A DNA stretch of 64,000 nt from Paenibacillus humicus NBRC 102415 (GTDB lineage: Bacteria > Bacillota > Bacilli > Paenibacillales > Paenibacillaceae). The stretch is taken from assembly GCF_004000905.1 (NCBI RefSeq), contig NZ_BIMD01000021.1:1-64000 (forward strand), read 5' to 3'. This document shows positions 23,666-31,259 of this stretch, one piece after another; positions within the stretch are counted from its first letter, which is position 1, and each line of letters starts with the position of its first letter. The notes under the pieces were generated by a model. That model did not search any database, was not told the DNA's origin, and saw only the letters and a program-made list of their open reading frames with translations. The position numbers and the translations under genes were made by a program.

Positions 23666-25903
23666 CTACTTGCTTTTAAACGCTTTGGCAGCGGCTGCCC
23701 GGGAAGCAAGCACCCCGGCCGCGGCTGGCTTCTCCGCAGCCCGCGCAGCAGGCTTGGATGCGGCTGAAGGGACTTGCTTCTCCACCGCGCCCGAAGGCTG
23801 GCCGGAGGAAACCGGAGAAGACTGGAAGGCAGCCAGCAAAAACCGGGAGACGTCGATTTTGCGGCCGCGGTAGGTGGCGGGAGAGCTGACCAGCAGCTCT
23901 TCCTTGGCCCGCGTGATCGCCACGTAAGCAAGCCGGCGCTCTTCCTCAAGCGCGGCTTCCTTGCGGGCTGCCGGATCGGAATCGGCGCCGCCGGCCAGCT
24001 TGTCCGCCTCCAGCGCAAGGCTGTGCGGCAGGATGCCTTCCGAAGCCCCGATGATGGCGACGGCGGGGAATTCAAGGCCCTTCGATTTGTGGATCGTCAT
24101 GAGCTTGACGGCATCCTTGGCCGCATCGGGCGGCAAGGACTTCATCTGCGCATGGCGCTCCGCCATTTTCGAGACGAAGGTAAGGAATGACGGGACGTCG
24201 GCAAATCGCGCGGCGGAGGACTCCAGCTCGTCCAGCGATTCGCGAAGCGTCTCCTTATGCGCTGTCGCCCCCGCTGCGATTGAGCCTGCGGAAGAGGCTC
24301 CAGCCTGCTCCGCATCGAGGTAGGCGTCGTAAAACTCCTTGCGCATGCGCCGCACGGCATCGGCCGGCTTGAGCGCCTTGAGTCCTTTGACGAACGTAAT
24401 GCGGGCTTGGATCTGCTCCTTCTGGAAATCCTTAAGCCCTTCCATCGTGAGCAGATGGATGAGCGGGCCTTTCTTGGGACGGGGATCGTCCTTGGCTCGG
24501 ATGTGGGCCATGCCCTTATGCCGGTTGACATACATGGAAGGCAGGACGCCTTCCATAGCGGTGAAATCGCGCCGCTTGACCGACAGCCTCATATAGTCCA
24601 CGAGCGGCTTGACGGCGGACTGGTCGTAGAACAGGTCCCCGGTATCCTGGATCTGGAACGGGATCTCCGAGAGGACGAGCTGCTCGAACATGGCGCGGCT
24701 GTTGCTTGCGGTACGGTACAGGATGGCGAAATCGCCATAGGCCCGCGCGCCTTCCTCTACCCGTTCCCGGATATGGGCGGTCACGGCGAGCGCTTCCTGA
24801 TCGGTCGTGAAAGGACGGATGTACAGCGGCACGTCCCGGCTTGTGGCCACGGCCTTCAGCGTCTTCGGAAAGCGGGCCTTGTTATGCTTGATCACTTCGT
24901 TGCCGAGGCCGACGATGCTGGCCGTGGAGCGGTAATTGGTGTCCAGCGTAATCATTTTGGCCTGGGGAAAAGCATCCTTGAAGCCGAGAATATATTCGCT
25001 GCGCGCTCCGTTGAAGCCGTAAATGGTCTGGTCGTCGTCGCCGACGGCCATCAGATTGCCGTGGCCGCCGGCGAGCATGCGGATGAGCTCGTACTGCAGC
25101 AGGCTCGTATCCTGGAACTCGTCGATCATGATATAGCGGAAGCGCCGCTGAAGCGTCGCGAGCAGCCCGGGCTGCTCCCTTAGAAGTCGATGGGACCAGA
25201 GCAGGATGTCGTCGAAATCCATCCGCTGCTCGCGTTCCTTCCATTCCTCGAAGCGAAGCAGCAGCCGCTTGAGCTCCCGGTCCGCCTGCGTCCTGTCCGG
25301 CAGCTCCTCGAGCGGAACGAGGCTCAGCTTGGCTTCGGACAGAGCGGCGAGCGCAGTCTCCGGCTCGATCCGGTCGCCGAGGCCGAGCTCGCGGATCATG
25401 CCCTTGAGCACGATCATCGGATAGGGTCCGCTGCCGAGTATCTCCTGGCGGTAACCGCGGCTGCGGAGGAGCTGCAGGAAGAAGGAGTGGAACGTGCGGG
25501 CCGTCACTTGGGAGGCCGCGCCGGGCGGCATGCCGGGCAGAGCGGCGATGCGCTCCTTCATCTCGGCCGCGGCCTTGACCGAGAAGGTGACGAGCAGGAT
25601 CGAGCGCGGGTCGGCGCCGCGCACGGCGACCAGATAGCCGGTTCTGCCGGCGAGCACGCTCGTCTTGCCGGAGCCGGCGCCCGCCAGCGTCAGCAGCGGG
25701 CCGTCGCCGTGGCGGACCGCCTCGATCTGCGGGCCGTTCAGGCTCAGGCCGCGGCTCTCGAGCGCGCGGAAGAAGCCGCTGTCGGCATCGCTGTCCGGCA
25801 CGAGCCGGGGACTTCCTCCCGCGGAGGCGAGAGTGGCGTAGGGGAGCGAGCGTCCGGTTGCTCCGAGCGGCTTTTTGTAGGGAATGGGTAGATTCGCGTT
25901 CAT
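23666..25903 (-). CDS. UvrD/PcrA/Rep-like superfamily 1 DNA helicase
   Basis: This 3'-5' helicase unwinds DNA in repair or replication restart. From the ATG at 25903 it has 745 residues. Motifs in order: Q-motif LNGPQIEAV, Walker A AGAGSGKT (74-81), motif Ia TFSVKAAAEM, Walker B and DEFQDT, motif III GDDDQTIYGFNGA, motif IV YRS, motif V TIHKSKGLEF and motif VI YVAITRAKEELL. The Ala/Lys-rich C-terminal 45 residues are low-complexity. It is closer to the short UvrD-like helicases than to full PcrA. A TTG at 25921 after GAGGGAAGG is an alternative start. Confidence 0.9.
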   Translation of the reverse strand: MNANLPIPYKKPLGATGRSLPYATLASAGGSPRLVPDSDADSGFFRALESRGLSLNGPQIEAVRHGDGPLLTLAGAGSGKTSVLAGRTGYLVAVRGADPRSILLVTFSVKAAAEMKERIAALPGMPPGAASQVTARTFHSFFLQLLRSRGYRQEILGSGPYPMIVLKGMIRELGLGDRIEPETALAALSEAKLSLVPLEELPDRTQADRELKRLLLRFEEWKEREQRMDFDDILLWSHRLLREQPGLLATLQRRFRYIMIDEFQDTSLLQYELIRMLAGGHGNLMAVGDDDQTIYGFNGARSEYILGFKDAFPQAKMITLDTNYRSTASIVGLGNEVIKHNKARFPKTLKAVATSRDVPLYIRPFTTDQEALAVTAHIRERVEEGARAYGDFAILYRTASNSRAMFEQLVLSEIPFQIQDTGDLFYDQSAVKPLVDYMRLSVKRRDFTAMEGVLPSMYVNRHKGMAHIRAKDDPRPKKGPLIHLLTMEGLKDFQKEQIQARITFVKGLKALKPADAVRRMRKEFYDAYLDAEQAGASSAGSIAAGATAHKETLRESLDELESSAARFADVPSFLTFVSKMAERHAQMKSLPPDAAKDAVKLMTIHKSKGLEFPAVAIIGASEGILPHSLALEADKLAGGADSDPAARKEAALEEERRLAYVAITRAKEELLVSSPATYRGRKIDVSRFLLAAFQSSPVSSGQPSGAVEKQVPSAASKPAARAAEKPAAAGVLASRAAAAKAFKSK

Positions 25904-26091
25904 AGATGATGTCGTCTCCAATGTATGCCTTCCCTCAGGGGGAGAATGCTTGTTCGTCGTCCTATCAGGATAACGGATTTTGGGAGCCGGGACAAACGGG
26001 AATATGCGGAATGGTTGCAATCCGACTCTGGCCGTTATATCATTGATCCATCAACCATTGATCCATCAAACGATGGAAGGAGGTTCTTGCC

Positions 26092-26550
26092 ATTCCGAAT
26101 TGCCGAACCGAAGATCTGTTGTGTCTGCTCCTTCATCTGAACAAGCATATCGCGACCCGGTTCGAGCGCTGCGCCGGCATCAGCCCGAATCGGCTCGAGC
26201 TGCTCTTCAAGCTGGCCGGCGGTCAGATCAGCCAGGCGGAGCTGCAGAAGGCGGTCTCGATCGATCCCGCCGCGGTCACCCGGCATGTCCAGCAGCTGGA
26301 AGCGGAAGGACTCGTCACCCGTACCCGATGCGAGAGCGACAACCGTCTGACGCTCGTTCAGCTGACGGAAGAGGGCCACAGCCGTCTGCGCTCCCACCAG
26401 GAACAGAAGGACCGCTTCATGGAAGAGCTGCAGTCCGGTCTCCGCGAGGAGGAGCGGCTTGAGCTTGTCCGGATGCTGCAGCAGCTCGGCGACAAGGTGC
26501 AGCAGGTGGAAACGGCGCTGAGCCGTTCCGGAAATGCCGGTACATCCTGA
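26092..26550 (+). CDS. MarR family transcriptional regulator, possible ATT start
   Basis: The winged-helix protein has the MarR fold: a helical start (LLCLLLHLNKHIATRFERCAGISPNRLELLFKLAGG), the HTH QAELQKAVSIDPAAVTRHVQQLEAEGLV, the wing RTRCESDNRLTLVQLTEEG and a C-terminal dimer helix. A perfect AAGGAGG (26077-26083) is 8 bases before an ATT in frame at 26092; the only standard start downstream is TTG at 26119, 35 bases from that site and inside the first helix. I therefore place the start at the ATT, with reservation. It probably controls the nitroreductase 105 bp downstream. Confidence 0.75.
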   Translation: MPNCRTEDLLCLLLHLNKHIATRFERCAGISPNRLELLFKLAGGQISQAELQKAVSIDPAAVTRHVQQLEAEGLVTRTRCESDNRLTLVQLTEEGHSRLRSHQEQKDRFMEELQSGLREEERLELVRMLQQLGDKVQQVETALSRSGNAGTS

Positions 26551-26655
26551 TTTTTTTAGAATGAAGCATGGCTTGGAAAGCGACCCGGGCTTCCGGGAAG
26601 AAGACGGATGGATAGAGATAAAAATACAGAAGATAAGACAAGGGAGAGATAAATC

Positions 26656-27294
26656 ATGACTGTATCTACAAAATCGAACGACTACAAAAAAATCATTTCC
26701 GAACGCCGCTCTGTGCGGGTATACGATCCGGCCGTCAAAATCAGCCGCGAGGAAATGACCGAGATTCTGGCGGAAGCGACCCTGGCTCCATCTTCCGTCA
26801 ACCTGCAGCCGTGGAGATTCCTCGTCGTTGAAAGCGAGGAGGCGAAAGCGGCTCTGGCCGAGATCGCGCCGAACAATGCTACGCAGGTCAACACTTCGTC
26901 TGCTGTCATTGCCGTTTTCGCCGACATGAAAGCTTTCGATTATGCCGATGAAATCATGGGCGGAGCGGTTGAGCGAGGCTTCCTGCCGCAGGAAGTGAAG
27001 GACCAGATGATGGCCAACTACACTCGCCTGTTCGCTTCGATTCCGGCCCAGGCTTTCCGCGAGATGATTCTGGTGGACAGCGGCCTTGTATCGATGCAGC
27101 TCATGCTTGCAGCCCGCGCCCGCGGTTATGACACGAACCCGATCGGGGGCTACGACAAGAGCCGCATCGCCGACGTGTTCGGCATGGAGAAGGACCGCTA
27201 TGTTCCGGTCATGCTGATCTCGGTCGGCGTCGCGGCCAAGGAAGCCCGGCTGACGACCCGCTTGGCTGTGGACCGCGTAGCGGAGTGGAAGTAA
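26656..27294 (+). CDS. nitroreductase family protein
   Basis: The 212-residue flavoprotein has the nitroreductase fold: an SERRSVRVYDP FMN-binding start, TLAPSSVNLQPWRFLVV, and the late GYDTNPIGGYDKSRIADVFG region before VPVMLISVG. It should bind FMN and reduce quinones or nitro compounds with NAD(P)H. It follows a marR gene and precedes an antibiotic biosynthesis monooxygenase-like gene, a typical redox-stress neighbourhood. Ribosome site AAGGGAGAG. Confidence 0.9.
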   Translation: MTVSTKSNDYKKIISERRSVRVYDPAVKISREEMTEILAEATLAPSSVNLQPWRFLVVESEEAKAALAEIAPNNATQVNTSSAVIAVFADMKAFDYADEIMGGAVERGFLPQEVKDQMMANYTRLFASIPAQAFREMILVDSGLVSMQLMLAARARGYDTNPIGGYDKSRIADVFGMEKDRYVPVMLISVGVAAKEARLTTRLAVDRVAEWK

Positions 27295-27414
27295 GCGCAG
27301 CAGGACGAGGCTGCAGGCTGAGTGAAGCTATAGCGGAGCGGAATACGCGTAGAAAGACAAGGCTATGATTGCCCGGATGGAACGGCATCAGGCCACGAGA
27401 GCGAGGAAACCGAC

Positions 27415-27711
27415 ATGATTATCATCCATGCAGGCATCAAGGTGAAAAGCGAGGCGGAGAGCGAGTTCCTAAGCGCCGCCGAGGCGCTGGTGGAAGCTTC
27501 CCGAGCCGAAGCCGGCAATGTTTCGTACAGCCTGCTCAAGAACACGGAGCAGGAGCATTCGTACACGATGGTCGAGCTTTGGCAGGATGCGGAGGCTGTC
27601 GCGGCCCATAATGCCAGCGGGCATTTTCAGTCGTTTGTGAAGTCTGCTCAGGCTTATATGGCGGCTCCGCTGGACGTGCGCGCTTTTGCGGGAGAAGCTG
27701 TTCAGAAATAA
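27415..27711 (+). CDS. ABM/YgiN-type monooxygenase domain protein
   Basis: The 98-residue protein is a single ABM ferredoxin-like domain: MIIIHAGIKVKSEAESEFL, then ASRAEAGNVSYSLL and the YTMVELWQDAEAVAAHNASGHFQSF block. Members dimerise and act on quinones or related aromatics, or detoxify them. Its position behind a nitroreductase fits quinone or electrophile handling. Its last codons are the start of the 18-bp repeat array. Confidence 0.88.
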   Translation: MIIIHAGIKVKSEAESEFLSAAEALVEASRAEAGNVSYSLLKNTEQEHSYTMVELWQDAEAVAAHNASGHFQSFVKSAQAYMAAPLDVRAFAGEAVQK

Positions 27712-27850
27712 TGGAGCTTCGGGGAATAATGGAGTTTCAATAATGGAGGTCCGGGGAATAACAGAGTTCCAGGGAATAACAGAGTTCCAGGGAAAAACAG
27801 AGTTCCATGAAATAATAGAGTTCCATGAAATAACAGAGTTCCAGGGAAAA
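27705..27850. repeat. 18-bp tandem repeat array
   Basis: Eight units with an 18-bp period, for example GGAATAACAGAGTTCCAG at 27755 and 27773, with variants at 27791, 27809 and 27827. The first unit overlaps the stop codon of the ABM gene. The period is divisible by three and one frame reads GITEFQ repeatedly, but the frame has no ribosome site and a terminator lies between it and the GNAT gene. Confidence 0.88.
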
Positions 27851-27872
27851 CTGCTTCCCGATATATGTCAGG

Positions 27873-27897
27873 GCCAGCCCATTCGGCTGGTCTTTTT
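27873..27897 (+). terminator. intrinsic terminator after the ABM gene
   Basis: GCCAGCC and GGCTGGT form a 7-bp stem around CATTC, followed by CTTTTT. It ends transcription before the acetyltransferase gene, 124 bp upstream of its start. Confidence 0.88.
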
Positions 27898-28021
27898 GTC
27901 TATTTACCGGGGAAGAGGAAGCGTTCAGGAAGGTTTGATCTTAGTCGTTCTTTACCAATCGAATTGCCGCCATTGTGATAACATGATCCTGAATCGTCTG
28001 ATCGCGGGAGGGAAGCAGAAC

Positions 28022-28531
28022 ATGGAGACTGGTATCGGAATTCGCCCTATGACAGGGGAGGACATCGAGCTCATCTATGAAGGGTTGACCGGCCACGACG
28101 TCGGCAAGCCTCTTGATTACATCGAGCGCTGCTGGGAAGAGAACCAAAAGGGAGAAAGAGCAACATTCCTGGCCTTTCTGGAAAAGGAATTCGCAGGATG
28201 GGGACATGTGGTATTCAAGTCGGATTATCCGTACTTTGCCGAGAACCGAATCCCTGAAATTCAGAACTTCGACGTCATCCCGCCGTTCAGAAGACAGGGA
28301 GTCGGAAGCCGGCTGATCGAAGCGCTGGAGGAGCGGGTTTTTGCAAAATCGGATCTAGTCGGCATCGGATTCGGCTTGTATGCGGATTATGGCAGCGCAC
28401 AGAGACTGTACGTCAAACGGGGATATATCCCGGACGGAAAAGGAGTCATGTACGGCAACCGTCCCGTCGAGCCCGGCGGCCAGGTGCGCGTGGATGACGA
28501 TCTGGTGCTCTATTTGACGAAATCCAAATGA
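28022..28531 (+). CDS. GNAT family N-acetyltransferase
   Basis: The 169-residue protein has the GNAT fold with the acetyl-CoA loop FDVIPPFRRQGVGSRLIEALEER (Q/R-x-x-G-x-G/A) near 95-117 and the late YGSAQRLYVKRGYIPDGKGV strand-helix. Substrate unknown. The ATG at 28022 follows GGGAGGGAAG; the long upstream open frame is repeat sequence. Confidence 0.88.
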   Translation: METGIGIRPMTGEDIELIYEGLTGHDVGKPLDYIERCWEENQKGERATFLAFLEKEFAGWGHVVFKSDYPYFAENRIPEIQNFDVIPPFRRQGVGSRLIEALEERVFAKSDLVGIGFGLYADYGSAQRLYVKRGYIPDGKGVMYGNRPVEPGGQVRVDDDLVLYLTKSK

Positions 28532-28606
28532 ACGGGATTGAATGCAGGCCGCCAGCCGGGTATGCTAACAGAATAAGATCGGAAGAGAGGCTGTGAAGAG
28601 GCGATT

Positions 28607-29128
28607 ATGGCGGTATTGATCAACGAGCAAATCAAAGCATTCGAGGTGATGCTGACAGGACTGAACGGAGAGAAGATCGGCGTCGTCAGCCGGGAGGAAG
28701 CGCTGGCGCTGGCGAAGGCGGCCGGAGCGGATCTCGTCTGCACCTCGCTGATGAGCAGCCCGCCGCCTTGCAGCCTGACACCGAAAGGGAAGGGCAAGGA
28801 CAAGGCTCGCCAAGATGCCAAGACGGCCGGGAAGGGCGCGCCAAGCCATGGCGGCAAGAGCGGAAAGAGCGGCGAAAAGGTCAAGGAGCTTCGCTTCACC
28901 GCGCATATCGAGGAGCATGATTACGACACGAAGCTGCGGCAGGCGGACAAGCTGCTGCGGGGAGGCAGTGCCGTCCAGATTGTCGTCAAGGCGTCCGGAG
29001 CCAAGGAAGGCGCCGCCGCCAAAGCGGTGCTGGAGCGGCTGCTGGACGATCTGAAGGAAGCCGGCCGCAAGGAAAGCGGCATCCAGACGAGCGGCAAAGG
29101 CTCGCAGGTGAAGGTGAATCCGCTCTAG
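28607..29128 (+). CDS. IF-3-like protein, paralogue of translation initiation factor IF-3
   Basis: The 173-residue protein has both IF-3 domains: an N-domain with LINEQIKAFEVMLTGLNGEKIGVVSREEALALAKAAGADLVC, then CSL, and a C-domain with KELRFTAHIEEHDYDTKLRQADKLLRGGSAVQIVVK. In place of the usual helical linker it has about 30 Lys/Gly/Ser-rich residues (about 62-92). The normal infC cluster (thrS, rpmI, rplT) is not present, so this is a second copy. Likely roles are ribosome modulation under special conditions, which is inference. It starts with ATG and not the AUU of true infC. Confidence 0.82.
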   Translation: MAVLINEQIKAFEVMLTGLNGEKIGVVSREEALALAKAAGADLVCTSLMSSPPPCSLTPKGKGKDKARQDAKTAGKGAPSHGGKSGKSGEKVKELRFTAHIEEHDYDTKLRQADKLLRGGSAVQIVVKASGAKEGAAAKAVLERLLDDLKEAGRKESGIQTSGKGSQVKVNPL

Positions 29129-29199
29129 GCTGCAGGTGCTGAGCTGCCTCCGCGATATCGTTGAGGAAATAGCCGGGGATTGACGGCTTGCCGGTGCCC

Positions 29200-29347
29200 G
29201 AGGATGCGCGCATTATGGGTGGCGTTCAGGTGCGGGTCTCAAGTCGAGGATGCGCAATTAAGGATGCCGTTCAGATGCCGAACCTCAAGTCGAGGATTCG
29301 CAACAATTAAGGATGCTGTGCAGGTGTGGACTCAAGTTGAAGGTGCG
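29200..29347. repeat. 46-bp tandem repeat, three copies and a partial fourth
   Basis: Units begin GAGGATGCGC-like at 29200, 29246, 29292 and 29339 and end CTCAAGTC. They are about 75-85% alike by eye. The region between the IF-3-like and AraC genes (29129-30123) contains no credible gene. Confidence 0.8.
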
Positions 29348-29392
29348 CTTGTTCCTTGCCGGGGTTCGGATTGTTTTCAGGCAAAGGAAACC

Positions 29393-29576
29393 GGATCGGA
29401 CATACGATCCGTTATTTTGCGATAAAAGGCCATTATTGAAGCGGATCGGACATACGATCCGCTATTTGTTCGTTCTTATTGGAATACCGATTTAGATGGA
29501 TGGAATAACGGATCGTATGTCCGATAAAGGCACGAAAACGAAGAAAAAGCCTAAATAGCGGAACGTATGTCCGATA
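29393..29576. repeat. dispersed repeat cores related to the array at 2-295
   Basis: Two inverted copies (TCGGACATACGATCCG around 29397 and 29447) and two forward copies (CGGATCGTATGTCCGATA at 29509; CGGAACGTATGTCCGATA at 29559) share the core of the array at the left edge. Each copy with GGATCG and CGATCC is itself palindromic. Confidence 0.85.
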
Positions 29577-29667
29577 CAACCACCGAACAAGACCAAAACG
29601 GGGATGGGTCGCTTGCAATTGGGCAACCCCGTTATTTTGAAACCCTCTCAGGTAAAGGTACCAGCCT

Positions 29668-29945
29668 GGTTCAAGCTCAAGCGGGAAGTGGAAGTGTCGG
29701 GCTGCCCAAGCGGCCGAGCAGAAATATCAACGGTCACAAGCTCAAGCGGCGATGTAAAAGTATCTAGTCGGTCACAAGCTCAAGCGGCGAGTAGAAGTAT
29801 CTAGCCCGGTTTCAGGCTCAAGCGGCGATGTAGAAGTCTCTAGTCGGTCACAAGCTCAAGCGGAGATGTAGGAGCATCTAGTCGGTCACAAGCTCAAGCG
29901 ACGATTGGAAGTATCTAGCCCGGTTTCAGGTTCAAGCGCCGATGC
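29668..29945. repeat. 38-bp tandem repeat array
   Basis: Regular 38-bp units start at 29732, 29770, 29808, 29846, 29884 and 29922, each GGTCACAAGCTCAAGCGG-like, after a diverged copy at 29668. Two sub-types alternate (GGTCACAAG and GGTTTCAGG). Open frames across it are repeat translations. Confidence 0.88.
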
Positions 29946-30037
29946 CAAAAAAGGCCAGGAAACTAGCGCTGCGATTCCGGAAGCGGCGGCCTCCATTATC
30001 CCAGCGCAAGATTATTGGCGCAGTTGGGTGCAACCAA

Positions 30038-30079
30038 GGTTTCATTGGGGTTTCATTGGGGTTTCATTGGGGTTTCATA
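30038..30079. repeat. 11-bp tandem repeat, four copies
   Basis: The unit GGTTTCATTGG repeats at 30038, 30049, 30060 and 30071. It lies 45 bp downstream of the AraC gene stop on its 3' side. Confidence 0.85.
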
Positions 30080-30123
30080 CGTGTTCCCGCGTAGGGCTCG
30101 CTTGGGATGGACCGGAGCGAATC

Positions 30124-31014
30124 TCAGGCATGCGAGAACCGCAGCCGGTAGCTGCGCGGCGAGATGCCCTCGTACTTGGCGAAGCAGGAGGCGAAGTAGG
30201 CCGCCTGGTTGAAGCCGACCTCTTCCGCGACGCGGGAGACCGGATAGTCGGTGCGCAGAAGCAGCAGCTTGGCCTGTCCGATCCGATAGCGGAGCAGGTA
30301 CTCCTTCGGCGAGCAGCCGAACTCCTTTTGCATGCAGCGGGCGATATAGACGGAGTGGAAATTGAGGCTGTCGGCCATCTCGCGGGCGCTGATCTCCTCG
30401 GCGTAATGCTGGCGCAGATAGGCGGCCGCCTGTGTGGCGCAAGCGGCCGAAGGCGAGGTGGAGCGGGCGTCGATGGCCGCCGACAGCTGCTGGAGCAGCT
30501 CCTGGAAGAGGATCTGCTGGCGCCAGAGAGCGCCGCCCATATGGCCGCTCTGCGTGATGGCCGTCAGCTGCTCCAGCAGCTCGAACGCCTGCTCCGGCTG
30601 CAGCAGCACCGAATGCTGCGGAACCTGGACGGAGAAGGGCGGCGCGGTCATCTTCCAGGCCGCGCTGGCGGAGGAATCGGCCGTATCCCGCTGGCTCTGG
30701 TAGAGCGGCAGCCGCTCGTCGGTCGCCGTCCAATGGCCCTGATGGCCGAAGTGCATCCAGTAATACTCGGTCGTCTCCGTGCATGGGGAAGTGCCGAAGT
30801 GATGGGCGTCAGGACGAAGGATGAGCGCTTCTCCCGCGCCGAGGGCATAACGGCGGTCTTCTTCTCCGATGTGCAGCGTCCCTTGCCTGACGGCGAGCAG
30901 ATCGAACACGCCGATGTTGCGGCGATCGACATGGACCAGTCCCGGCCCATGCGTTTCATGGCCGCTGCTGATATAGAAGGGGAGCGGCGGAAGAGCGAAC
31001 TGAAGCAGATTCAT
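30124..31014 (-). CDS. AraC family transcriptional regulator
   Basis: The 296-residue protein has an N-terminal cupin-like sensor domain (about 15-150) and a C-terminal AraC double HTH (about 195-292; ISAREMADSLNFHSVYIARCMQKEFGCSPKEYLLRYRI and VSRVAEEVGFNQAAYFASCFAKYEGISPRSYR). It stands alone on the minus strand, divergent from the MATE gene, which it may control. The ligand is unknown; the layout is that of sugar-responsive regulators. Confidence 0.9.
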   Translation of the reverse strand: MNLLQFALPPLPFYISSGHETHGPGLVHVDRRNIGVFDLLAVRQGTLHIGEEDRRYALGAGEALILRPDAHHFGTSPCTETTEYYWMHFGHQGHWTATDERLPLYQSQRDTADSSASAAWKMTAPPFSVQVPQHSVLLQPEQAFELLEQLTAITQSGHMGGALWRQQILFQELLQQLSAAIDARSTSPSAACATQAAAYLRQHYAEEISAREMADSLNFHSVYIARCMQKEFGCSPKEYLLRYRIGQAKLLLLRTDYPVSRVAEEVGFNQAAYFASCFAKYEGISPRSYRLRFSHA

Positions 31015-31197
31015 GGGCTACTCTATCCTTTGCTTGGAATGAAAATGAAGTTGGAATTTTGAAAGTTAAGGTTGCATCCTTGATACCTCAGAGCGAGTAT
31101 AGCACTTATAATTTGGTTTGACTAATGAGCTCCATACTCACTTGTAATCCGCATCATCCTTAATAAGTTAGGTTGTTAGGCGGCTTGGGCGAAGTAA

Positions 31198-31232
31198 GGG
31201 CTTTCATCAGCCCGGTGCGGGCGATCCGTACC
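31198..31232 (+). promoter_or_regulatory. tandem hairpins in the MATE gene leader
   Basis: GGGCT pairs with AGCCC around TTCATC, and next to it GGTGCGG pairs with CCGTACC (one G-U) around GCGAT. The pair ends 14 bp before the GGAGG ribosome site. The arrangement could be the expression end of a leader RNA controlling the efflux gene. It does not match the guanidine-II, guanidine-III or yybP-ykoY patterns that I know. Confidence 0.45.
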
Positions 31233-31259
31233 AGGTTATCCAGGGTGGAGGTTGCATAA

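Noticed and set aside
27686-28021. N-terminal extension of the acetyltransferase with GITEFQ repeats
   Set aside because: It runs through a terminator and the 18-bp array; the ATG at 28022 has the proper ribosome site.
29567-29804. Two 66-codon frames in the repeat island
   Set aside because: They are translations of the 38-bp repeats with no ribosome site.
31080-31259. Guanidine or yybP-ykoY riboswitch before the MATE gene
   Set aside because: The two hairpins lack the conserved loop sequences of these classes, so I list only an unassigned leader structure.
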